Source: Sphaerolaimus hirsutus (Eukaryota; Nematoda; Chromadorea; Monhysterida; Sphaerolaimidae). From it: a DNA stretch of 64,000 bases. The notes under the pieces are model-generated. The model had not been told where the DNA came from. It did no database searches and saw only the letters and a program-made list of their open reading frames with translations. Of this stretch, positions 33,901 to 37,000 are shown in pieces (positions within the stretch are counted from its first letter, which is position 1; each line of letters starts with the position of its first letter). The stretch is from the NCBI GenBank assembly GCA_964036195.1, contig OZ038450.1:20923208-20987207 (forward strand), in the 5' to 3' direction. Position numbers and translations under genes: made by a program.

Positions 33901-35887
33901 CGGAAATCATGCGTCTTTTACTTTGTTTGTATAAAACGCAACAGTAACTTGGACGCAGCGGTAAGTTCATACGTAATTTTTTGAATGAATTTATCGGGAC
34001 TGCGACGATAAGATCTTACCAAAGACCTAACAATCCGACTTTCTATAACGATTTGTCTATCAAATTCACATCGTTCTCGCATAAAAAGTAGGATTGAATC
34101 AAATTTATCGTGAACCGAATGGAATCCGTCCATTCAAGTTCGAATTAAAAAACATTCGTCATTGGTAACGAAGGGCCGAATCGCTGATTCGTTTCATGTC
34201 CGCCGAGTTTACTTTCAACAACTCTGCTACTATCTACCGTAATTAGCATTCAAAAAAATCACCAATTGTTTGGAAAATATATATAAATATATCACCCCAA
34301 ACTTGGAAAAAATATAAATATATATAAATCACTCAAGGCCTTAATAAAATATAATTAAATCACTGAAAAAATAACTCTAAGCTCAAAAAAAATCACAAAA
34401 AATCACTTGCGGTTTATTTCAAGTACAAGCAAAATTGTGGGCTATTGCGGGCTTAATTTACCAATTTCAAGCACAAAAATGTACTCTAACATCCCACAAT
34501 CTATTTATTATTGTTTCACAAGCAGTATTCATTTCATACAATATTGACAAGTGAAAATATCACACAAATATCACAACAGAAAAATTCAACCTATAACCTC
34601 AATGACAACTTCAAAAACATTTTGCACTGCAAACATGTTGCACTTAACCTATAGTGCCTGGTTGTGGCAGTGATGTTTGACTAAATAGGTGCTTAGTACT
34701 TGCAGCAGTGCCAGGTATGCCGAGGAAGTTTAGTGCGAATTCACTTACCATATTTCCTCGAAATACCCCCAGGGGGTTTATTTTTGCAGAGTGAGAATTT
34801 TGAGGCGGTTAAACCAGGGGGGTTATAAATTCATAGTGTCCATTTTGAGGGGGGTATTTACAGGAAATGCAGTAGTTCATGCAATCATCTAGTGTTTTAA
34901 AAAGCTACTTTTTCAACAGCTTTCAAAAGTGGTGAAGTGAGTTTTCAATTACTGTAGATCATTTTTGATGACATCAAGCAGGTATTTTTGATTCAATGTT
35001 ATGTTTTATTTCAGAAAAGTATGTTATAAGATAGAGAGATGCTTTATACACTAAAACGTGACAATACAATTCATAGCAGGATGACATGAAAAGTTACTAA
35101 AACAGTTTACATCTTTGTCACACACATAATGAAGACTATGTGATGGTGATATCACCATTTGTCATCATTTGAGTTTTCAGATTAGGTAAACACAGTGGCA
35201 AACTAGTGACTTGTCAAAACAACCCCACTGAAATTCACGCTGTGAAAACTGAACATCTACAGCATTCTATTGTGGACAACTGGATGGTGACATGTCACCA
35301 TTTTTGGCCATTTCAGTTTTCAAAAAAGTCATGGTGAAAACTAGTGTGTGTAAGCACAATATTTACCTGCTTCAAACACTATTTTAACTCAATAATGCTC
35401 TACATGAGCAGATGAGAGATTTTCAGGAGAAAATTCTCTTGCAAAATTCAAATTTCTCTTGCACAAATTACATGTTTTAGTCATGAAGCGCAATACTTGC
35501 ACCACAATGTATCTAGTATGAGTGATTTTCTCAGTGATTTTTTTTTGAATTTGAAAAATATATATAAATATATCAGACAGAATTTGAAAAAAATATCAAT
35601 ATATATAAATCACGGGTTATTTATATTTATTGTGATTTTCGAAAATATAAATCACGGGTTATTTTTTGAATGCTAACCGTAATACAATTAAGTACCCTAT
35701 TCCTTCAATACAAAAGTCACACTGGAATTCGCAGACGACCAGCTTCCAGATGCACAGCACAGCACTAAAGCGCAGTTTGCTGCGAAACAATATAAAAATG
35801 GCGCTGTACATTCTCGGCGGTGTTGCAGTGGTCGCTTTACTTGCCAGCATGGCTGCGTGCGGGGGATTCACATACCCGAAATGTTGA
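3789..35887 (+). CDS. VAMP7: VAMP7 (longin-type R-SNARE), five-exon gene
   Basis: The spliced product is about 257 residues. Residues 1-115 form a longin domain starting MAILFSAIGRS, followed by a 57-residue Ser/Asn/Gln-rich linker. An R-SNARE motif has its zero-layer Arg at about residue 190 (SNRGEKM). A single C-terminal membrane anchor (about 229-248) is followed by CGGFTYPKC, the usual VAMP7 tail. VAMP7 is the vesicle SNARE for late endosome/lysosome and secretory vesicle fusion. Exons are 3789-3995, 4476-4613, 4692-4862, 5084-5188 and 35735-35887, all in phase 0. An AG directly before TCCGAACAAAATGG suggests an upstream 5'UTR intron. Oddities: the linker is about 40 residues longer than in vertebrates, the SNARE region is about four residues short at the exon 4/5 junction, and the last intron is 30.5 kb because a Polinton landed in it. 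Confidence 0.95.
4476..4613 (+). CDS. VAMP7: VAMP7 exon 2 (longin domain, second part)
   Basis: Acceptor TTTTTGCAG and donor GTGCGT bound 46 codons. The FDRSKAFAFL and YAMNSDF segments are typical of VAMP7. Confidence 0.93.
4692..4862 (+). CDS. VAMP7: VAMP7 exon 3 (longin-SNARE linker)
   Basis: A 78-bp intron with GTGCGT and AATCACAG ends precedes 57 codons rich in Ser, Asn, Gln and Gly; the donor is GTTAGA. The reading frame is kept on both sides. No family domain is visible; it replaces the short linker of vertebrate VAMP7. Confidence 0.8.
5084..5188 (+). CDS. VAMP7: VAMP7 exon 4 (SNARE motif)
   Basis: Acceptor TTTGCAG, then 35 codons containing VMIRNIESLSNRGEKM, the R-SNARE core. The donor GTTAGT follows GAGAGTAGC. 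Confidence 0.9.
5484..5489 (+). repeat. Polinton target-site duplication, left
   Basis: GATAGG directly abuts the Polinton terminus; the identical copy is at 33417-33422. Confidence 0.9.
5490..5578 (+). repeat. Polinton terminal inverted repeat, left
   Basis: Matches the reverse complement of 32762-32853 plus 33407-33416, including AATCATTAGAACTTTTCT and GCGCGGTTAAAA. Similarity fades after the GCGCGGTTAAAA block. Confidence 0.85.
5631..7061. mobile_element. hAT-like element, 1.43 kb, copy 1
   Basis: Ends TAGCATTCAAAAAA and complement, with the exact 8-bp duplication ATTACACT at 5623-5630 and 7062-7069. No transposase frame. Subterminal repeats include ACCCGTGATTTATA blocks. It is nearly identical to 34244-35675 in opposite orientation and lies 141 bp inside the Polinton end. 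Confidence 0.9.
7324..7330 (+). promoter_or_regulatory. TATA box upstream of the Polinton polymerase gene
   Basis: TATATAA lies about 45-50 bp before the ATG at 7375. The same octamer-like motif precedes the genes at 20271 and 20877. Confidence 0.45.
7375..12469 (+). pseudogene. Protein-primed DNA polymerase B (Polinton), broken
   Basis: This family replicates Polintons by protein priming. An acidic start (MVHQPEDEIEQ) runs to a TAA at 7534. A second open part (7540-7833) continues in that frame. After frameshifts the main part (8001-9248) has paired Cys motifs and the exonuclease I motif FYDTETF. A TGA at 9246 separates it from 9261-10425, which carries AHNLSFEL (exo II), YIHNDVAIL (exo III), the NGCFWHGCPNC signature and the YYGG box. 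A TA-flanked element (10426-11794) then interrupts; the coding frame is in register on its two sides. The right part has motif A (DICSMYASV) and a frameshift near 12215. No motif B or catalytic motif C is seen before the ATPase, so the palm is incomplete and the gene is dead. Confidence 0.88.
10426..11794. mobile_element. TA-flanked foldback element inside the polymerase gene
   Basis: Ends GTAAACACCTTCCCGGTCA and complement, with TA on each side (10424-10425, 11795-11796). The arms stay complementary over several hundred bases, for example CTAAAACTCCTGCATTGC near 11160 against its complement near 11280. No transposase frame. Confidence 0.82.
12534..13268 (+). pseudogene. Packaging ATPase (FtsK/HerA, A32-like), one in-frame stop
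   Basis: This ATPase drives genome packaging in Polinton-like viruses. Walker A is GPTQAGKT (about residues 23-30) and Walker B is SIIVFDDLLL (about 101-110). The frame is open except for a TAG at 12981-12983. It resumes in the same frame with YLVLFKYP, the segment usually found after the sensor region. It follows the polymerase remnant and is 2 bp ahead of the next gene. Total about 244 codons, normal for the family. Confidence 0.88.
13271..13799 (+). pseudogene. Small conserved Polinton protein, frameshifted near its end
   Basis: The first part (13271-13651, 126 codons) is Lys/Arg-rich with a helical middle. The pattern DYYEPLSDKLLSIRG followed by a run of basic and hydrophobic residues recalls a small protein found in many Polintons, whose role is unknown to me. 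A second frame (13632-13799, RVNVQDFKWVLKKF onward, ending TGA) overlaps the first end and probably is the displaced C-terminus. Confidence 0.6.
13842..14477 (+). pseudogene. Basic Polinton protein of unknown function, one in-frame stop
   Basis: ATG at 13842 opens a proline-rich start (LPTPPPSLTRED) halted by TGA at 13953-13955, then the same frame runs to 14477. It contains two basic clusters that look like nuclear localisation signals (RKRRS and TKRRS). The last base pairs overlap the next start as ATGA. I do not recognise the family. The position between ATPase and integrase suggests a virion or nuclear accessory protein, but that is only inference. Confidence 0.55.
14474..15278 (+). pseudogene. 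Retrovirus-like (RVE) integrase, broken
   Basis: Polinton integrase inserts the element and makes the 6-bp duplication. The frame starting at 14474 holds the first catalytic Asp (LSIDIAFF) and ends at a TAG near 14610. A shifted frame then has the second Asp (TCDMAKEF) and the Glu (SPVERIIG), 33 residues apart, which fits a D,D-E core. A TAA at 14748-14750 interrupts between them. The C-terminal part to 15278 is rich in Lys and ends LVLASTNN. One frameshift plus one stop make it non-functional. Confidence 0.82.
15296..15523 (+). CDS. Small single-pass membrane protein (Polinton)
   Basis: 75 codons, intact. The first 50 residues are polar and charged. A hydrophobic stretch (LQFVTIVILLVFISI) lies near the C-terminus, so it would be tail-anchored. 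A TATAAAA is only 9 bp upstream of the ATG, too close to be its TATA box. No family recognised. Confidence 0.55.
   Translation: MYTNTKKPDSSINYKDDKKVEPVIMETLRTQTRDKMCNVNKKFILQLSITMLQFVTIVILLVFISINYPPKKFTL
15526..15620 (+). other. Short open stretch between membrane protein and minor capsid gene
   Basis: The frame EASNLLLEFFKLL onward runs about 31 codons to a TAA, preceded by TTTGATTCAG. It could be a displaced exon or a remnant of the preceding small gene; evidence is thin. Confidence 0.25.
15955..16026 (-). ncRNA. Hammerhead ribozyme core strands in permuted order (candidate)
   Basis: On the minus strand, contiguous blocks read: TCATCT, CTGATGA, TGGGGTC, a 16-nt spacer, GGTTCAGG, TC, AGATGA, TA, GACCCC, GAAA, CCTGAACC. 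CTGATGA and GAAA are the invariant hammerhead core and TC fits the cleavage-site position. The flanking blocks are exactly complementary as stem I (TCATCT/AGATGA), stem II (GGGGTC/GACCCC) and stem III (GGTTCAGG/CCTGAACC). The order differs from types I, II and III, so a single strand would be knotted while two copies could pair in trans. Hammerheads are known from Penelope-like elements; activity here is untested. Confidence 0.55.
16020..16477 (-). other. 3' region of the Naiad element
   Basis: Non-coding stretch between the RT stop and the hammerhead-like block. It contains a run of about 15 C/G (16051-16066) and no frame of note. Confidence 0.4.
16478..19354 (-). CDS. GIY-YIG endonuclease-reverse transcriptase (Naiad-type PLE protein), 5'-truncated
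   Basis: About 957 codons without a stop. Residues 55-80 hold a Cys-rich segment (CTHLDC, CLKNCKSCP). Residues 110-200 are a GIY-YIG nuclease domain (VVYLLTC, LQYVGQT, RIREH). The second half is a Penelope-type reverse transcriptase with motif A TGDFSTLYPN, motif B GIPMGCSSAPSFA and motif C FRYIDDVAIY near residue 795. Canonical Penelope proteins have the nuclease after the RT. Here it comes first, the permuted order of Naiad/Chlamys elements. It copies and inserts its RNA by target-primed synthesis. The annotated start is a TTG; the true N-terminus seems lost. The intact frame inside a decayed Polinton means it arrived late. Confidence 0.88.
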   Translation of the reverse strand: MSSFTASTLLLPTGLGHPVGSSRPATPLNTSNYHFTDRTYCVSKVDHDHFSVDKCTHLDCVTVKSTTCLKNCKSCPYIHVDDNIHAFSTGYDFISHHGPQNSVFNCGSKNVVYLLTCEDCSLQYVGQTSRALCVRIREHIRSFFKGSLNTELCQHFFSTEHTPHFMILGQYDKKDLLAMESAWIEQLNTAFPFGLNTKIQGYGVISKDNISSLTRGPYFCKPVPRSHENRVRQYNKKKQRGKTHLLRQFVENAKNKSVIMNLLYSCSKKEILDPSICLNEILCTIGSLDETLALQIIAFVTKKSSNRPGFKEDGRKKVFVRCLYDNPGIDILRPQKLLNKTWLTNIFEADWSTRNKIVVTFEYKDSLSSLICNHNTFLRDKDMTVWKNLLDSVCECENSGYKNNFHNHIITGDLNVLGDTNLARLLSKGSKFRLPASENYDGALASLVACCTELLKKIHHENKKTEILDLITKYCRKFKHRFDENGKVPFNSTEIKRKIQRIHTQFVLAPADKATSNFVVVCKKFMCLKMAQELGIYSTATGINIVGNITYAPTSDMESVIISRHNSIVENLGLKVSPNFQKLPQLFAIPKMHKNPPKFRFICGGSRAPIKPAAIVIHKILRLMKCHMKNYVGSYRTNVTQCNGYWPLDSSLEMATFLQNLDRSKEKAFCYTGDFSTLYPNMAHGTLLHDIDGLVEFCFKHSKKTLMAIGYKKAWFTDSNKAGKISLDIEGVKTLARQVLSNSYINVAGNLLRQISGIPMGCSSAPSFACASLMFREFLWVKNNQKTHHLFRCFRYIDDVAIYCKDNNEAIIDEFVKEIYPANLPLNKTHRDLENTDYLDMTINLNPISTKLYDKRLDFGFKCVTTTHFSSNHNLQVKFSSLFGHVLRCLRLSSDWYNFTLSITPILKGHKDNGYDNDFIITVIIKCCNKHERELLRLGKRNGKSLLIDIINLVTTIN
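20229..20236 (+). promoter_or_regulatory. TATA box before the 20271 gene
   Basis: TATATAAA, 35 bp before the ATG; identical to the motif at 20817. Confidence 0.5.
20271..20597 (+). CDS. Small Polinton virion-type protein, unknown
   Basis: 108 codons, intact. Two Ser/Gly segments resemble each other (SSTFSGLMGLG and LTASVGLGKN), each after a YS-xx-I-K type helix. The tail is rich in Asn, Ser and Thr. It has its own TATA box and ends as ATGA overlapping the next start, so the two genes may be co-transcribed. Its place just before the core-like and major capsid genes suggests a structural role; the family is not recognised. Confidence 0.6.
   Translation: MDNERAEKDCQSIHRYNYGTTNYPDSKFYSDVIKKSSTFSGLMGLGADKQKPNSKVYSTCIEKLTASVGLGKNLNNITTTRPLTEPLVNSSNQSSQENIGTNLTESKK
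20594..20792 (+). pseudogene. Arg/Gly-rich core-like protein, one frameshift
   Basis: ATG at 20594 overlaps the previous stop. The frame MKNKKTKNWYGYKMKGG stops at TAG 20645, but the adjacent frame gives RRRGKGGGRKFGRRGRS and stays very basic to the TGA at 20790. Such short Arg/Gly/Lys proteins in adenovirus-like genomes condense DNA inside the capsid. The Polinton role is inferred from composition and position only. Confidence 0.5.
20817..20824 (+). promoter_or_regulatory. TATA box before the major capsid gene
   Basis: TATATAAA, 53 bp before the ATG of the major capsid gene. Confidence 0.5.
20877..22289 (+). pseudogene. Major capsid protein, double jelly roll (Polinton), one in-frame stop
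   Basis: 420 codons run from MALSRGGNITAV to a TAA at 22137-22139. The same frame continues for 49 codons with NCALDLRFHTP and a hydrophobic strand before TGA at 22287. That C-terminal strand pattern belongs to the second jelly roll, so the TAA looks like a single nonsense change. Features typical of the family include the early YLDLSNIFIRVQFKV strand and the long middle ending in FEFEMGSGDFGY. It would build the capsid faces. It is the best preserved gene of the element. Confidence 0.85.
22292..22786 (+). pseudogene. Adenovirus-type (Ulp1-like) cysteine protease, frameshifted
   Basis: The frame from the ATG at 22292 has HFVSLFRI (catalytic His), IFNSLGE (the Asp/Asn position), PQSKNSSKCGLY (Gln of the oxyanion hole and catalytic Cys). 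It stops at 22651. A shifted frame (AIKLIERCNEDNIGC onward to TAA at 22784) looks like the lost C-terminal helix. The enzyme matures capsid proteins. It starts just after the major capsid stop, the usual gene order. Slightly short for the family. Confidence 0.72.
22839..23398. mobile_element. hAT-like MITE, TTTTCCG satellite family, copy 1
   Basis: Ends TAGGGTGTCAAA and complement with exact duplication GGTGAGAC (22831-22838, 23399-23406). The body is TTTTCCG/TTTCCGT repeats. It marks the right edge of the recognisable Polinton genes. Confidence 0.9.
23506..23765. repeat. Tandem repeat, about 29-bp unit
   Basis: Imperfect copies of CCTGGGAAACTGCCTGAAAA with CTACACC spacers. The open frames across it are by-products of the repeat. 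Confidence 0.75.
23800..24600. repeat. GC-rich island with about 47-bp tandem repeat
   Basis: At about 24088-24450 a unit containing GCGCCCCAGCGCCGCACCG and CGCGGTCA recurs eight to nine times. A (CACACG)-like stretch precedes it. It is sharply GC-rich against AT-rich Polinton DNA, so it is probably a later insertion, though I could not define ends. Confidence 0.65.
24840..25262. repeat. AT-rich stretch with direct repeats and a poly-A run
   Basis: AATCACTGTACTGGAAGGGA occurs twice, 53 bp apart. A run of 19-20 A ends at 25261. No gene seen. Confidence 0.5.
25315..25709 (-). CDS. Possible two-exon gene, about 104 residues, unknown function
   Basis: Exon 1 (25709-25586) starts with an ATG and MSSIAGGRQSIKSRTPDN. 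Exon 2 (25505-25315) reads YERRQWEELDRILDVKEP through NNKWGNVHKFCRDFN to a TGA. An 80-bp intron with donor GTTAGA and acceptor CTCATGTAG joins them as a GAT codon and keeps the frame. The product is hydrophilic and acidic with no signal or membrane segment. Orientation is opposite to all Polinton genes. It may be a captured host gene or a gene of an undetected insertion. The family is not recognised and splicing is inferred. Confidence 0.45.
25971..26159 (+). CDS. Small ORF, 62 codons, uncertain
   Basis: An ATG opens MAKFEHILRAGKNSIQKKY and ends SQWYRCF. It is hydrophilic with four Cys. No homolog recognised; the size alone would not prove it real. Confidence 0.25.
   Translation: MAKFEHILRAGKNSIQKKYSASATKHQTPCLHSANPRKPCGNYFTSEKNGDIVVASQWYRCF
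26390..26650. mobile_element. Half copy of a poly-C MITE
   Basis: AATTACCCCCCTCAAAATGG-like words followed by TACACATAGACTAGCTATCT, the reverse of the interior of 43009-43426. Only one end is preserved. Confidence 0.55.
26658..26884. mobile_element. Foldback MITE with CCAGTTCTG ends
   Basis: Left CCAGTTCTGAAAATTGCGAA mirrors the right end CAATTTGCAGAACTGG. The interior repeats GAAGTGA/TCACTTC and TTGGCAAA words. Confidence 0.65.
26885..28053. other. No gene seen (right part of the Polinton)
   Basis: AT-rich sequence with unsupported short frames. A CCCAGACCCTGTAAA end at about 27958 is one side of another MITE family. Confidence 0.4.
28054..28388. mobile_element. TA-flanked foldback MITE
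   Basis: Ends CCATGTTTCATTTAAT and near-complement between TA dinucleotides. The inner part holds a long inverted repeat (GGCCCCCATTCACAAG, GTTGACAT, GGTTCCTA). Confidence 0.75.
28620..28956. repeat. Degenerate direct repeats
   Basis: CACAAACCTATGTATAAAT followed by ATTTAGAATTTTTGG occurs near 28734 and again near 28918. Confidence 0.5.
28957..29314. repeat. Large palindrome
   Basis: GGTTTGAAAATGTGGGGATG and the following 120 bases are mirrored by the right arm ending CCCCACATTTTCAAACC, around a centre near 29135. Confidence 0.75.
29487..30157 (+). pseudogene. Unknown ORF interrupted by a small MITE
   Basis: ATG at 29487 opens about 74 codons of plausible protein (MADLIKCTYYMSRDDFKLEE, then many charged residues) until the MITE 29707-29890. 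After it, an open frame (RKCWKLSKEMHKRK onward) continues to a TGA at 30157. Both parts are Lys-rich and of similar composition. An AATAAA lies near 30397. It may be a Polinton accessory gene. Nothing recognised. Confidence 0.35.
29707..29890. mobile_element. CCCTGTAAA-type MITE, copy 1
   Basis: CAATCCCAGACCCTGTAAA is mirrored by TTTACAGGGTCTGGGACTG. The interior also folds back (AGTGTCAACTGTTATTGAAG). Relatives at 40812-40936, 53280-53430 and 60139-60266. Confidence 0.7.
30480..30860. repeat. GGGATCGGGGGTATTTTTTC tandem repeat
   Basis: About 15 imperfect 20-24 bp copies of GGATCGGGGGTATTTTTTC. Two overlapping open frames rich in Gly and Phe are by-products. Confidence 0.8.
31185..32672. mobile_element. 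hAT-like element, TTTTCCG satellite family, copy 2 (long)
   Basis: Ends TAGGGTGTCAAA and complement, flanks CGTGAAAG and TGTGAAAG (7 of 8). GGAAAACGG satellites fill both ends. About 950 bp of non-satellite sequence lies between, with a 75-codon frame at 31421-31648 that I cannot assign. Confidence 0.82.
32762..33416 (-). repeat. Polinton terminal inverted repeat, right (split by a TA element)
   Basis: Counterpart of the left repeat, interrupted at a TA by the 553-bp element 32854-33406. A 15-base poly-G run lies inside. Confidence 0.83.
32854..33406. mobile_element. TA-flanked MITE inside the Polinton right terminal repeat
   Basis: CCGGGTGGCCCACGTCA and its near-complement TGACGTGGGCCACCCTA lie between TA dinucleotides. 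Terminal repeats extend about 150 bp (AAAACTGCTCAAATTTGGTA is shared). Confidence 0.83.
33417..33422 (+). repeat. Polinton target-site duplication, right
   Basis: GATAGG directly follows the terminal ACAACTACT and matches the left copy. Confidence 0.9.
33423..34243. other. VAMP7 intron between Polinton and hAT-like element
   Basis: No gene seen. Contains degraded GTTGACAC words near 33845. Confidence 0.45.
34244..35675. mobile_element. hAT-like element, 1.43 kb, copy 2
   Basis: Same family as 5631-7061 but in reverse orientation. Exact duplication ACCGTAAT at 34236-34243 and 35676-35683. It ends 59 bp before VAMP7 exon 5. Confidence 0.9.
35735..35887 (+). CDS. VAMP7: VAMP7 exon 5 (end of SNARE, membrane anchor)
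   Basis: Acceptor ATTCGCAG, then 50 codons and a TGA stop. A basic juxtamembrane stretch (KRSLLRNNIK) leads into a hydrophobic segment and the tail CGGFTYPKC. It lies 30.5 kb from exon 4 and only 51 bp after the target duplication of a hAT-like element. Confidence 0.92.
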   Translation, partial: TTSFQMHSTALKRSLLRNNIKMALYILGGVAVVALLASMAACGGFTYPKC

Positions 35888-36817
35888 TTGACGGTCGAGA
35901 TTGAAAAGATAGATTACGTATTGATATGTTGTACAGGGTTGATGATGCACGAATTCCGGTTGTAAATGATTTGAAATTAGTTCATTTTCTCAAACGCTAT
36001 CATAATAGGTAGGTCATATTGTCTGTTGTCGATACACTTACACTGGAATCTACCATATCCATCAGAGTAAAGACACAAATGCTTTTTGGCATTACCTACA
36101 TTAATCGTAATTGGGTAATTTGGTGCAAAATTTGATATGTCACTTTTTTTGTCCTTTTTTCCAAGTTTTCGTCTAGTTCCCTTATTCCGTGATAAGTTGC
36201 CTATTTTCTGTATTTAGGTAAAATACCTACGTATTTTCTACAGTTATTTTTGAACTGCATATTTTGGATGCCTTTTTGGTGTTTGCCGCATTCGTCAAAT
36301 GCTTTTATTTAAAGAAATAAAAACACAGATTGAAATACCACGTTAATTTAGACCCCTTTTACACTCCGACAACATGACAAAGTTCAATAAGTCAAGTAAA
36401 AAGTTTCATATTCATTAGATAAAATGGCCAAGTATACCTACATACAATCTAAGCGTATATGCATGTCAAATTGCAGATTTATTGTGTATTTATTTTCCTA
36501 CAGAAAAGTGCCCATTTTGTTTCTGTTATTTTCTGCCTCCGTTATGTGCCCGTTGTAAAAAAATACCAGTGCACTGCACTGTGCCAATATTCATACATCA
36601 ATTCAATGCATCAATTCTTACTTTTATTATTAACCCAAAAACAGGTGACCAAACCATTGCGTCCCAACGAATAAAAATTGTCAAACAAATATAAAAAGTA
36701 ATTGCAGATAAGTCTTTGGATCGGTGCACCAAATCCAAAAGATATTCATATCAAATCAACCAAAACTTGATTTTTATCAAAAAGGTCATCAAAGGGCGCC
36801 GAAATTAAAATTCAATT
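35888..36817. other. Region between VAMP7 stop and the secreted-protein gene
   Basis: The two genes converge here, so this holds both 3'UTRs. AAAGAAATAAAAAC near 36315 could serve as the VAMP7 polyadenylation signal. No other gene seen. Confidence 0.45.
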
Positions 36818-37000
36818 TCACTGCACCGCCTTGCAAATCTCCATAATAGCATTTTGCTCGGCCTCATAATCAGTGACGTCACCACAGGCCTCTTTGTATG
36901 GCGCGGCGACATCTTTTTCGCAGTCGATAGCTTTTCCGGCACGCAAATCAGTCAAACCGTAGAGAGTTTGGCCCTCGATGTGCTGGTAGCAGGCGACTTT
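36818..37000 (-). CDS. Secreted Cys-rich protein, exon 4
   Basis: Acceptor CCATCGCAG, 60 codons with four Cys (KVACYQHIEG to EICKAVQ), then TGA. Confidence 0.8.
   Translation of the reverse strand, partial: KVACYQHIEGQTLYGLTDLRAGKAIDCEKDVAAPYKEACGDVTDYEAEQNAIMEICKAVQ

Noticed and set aside
5631-35675. The two 1.43-kb inverted copies as the Polinton's terminal repeats
   Set aside because: Each copy has its own inverted ends and its own distinct 8-bp duplication, and the second lies outside the GATAGG border. They are independent hAT-like insertions.
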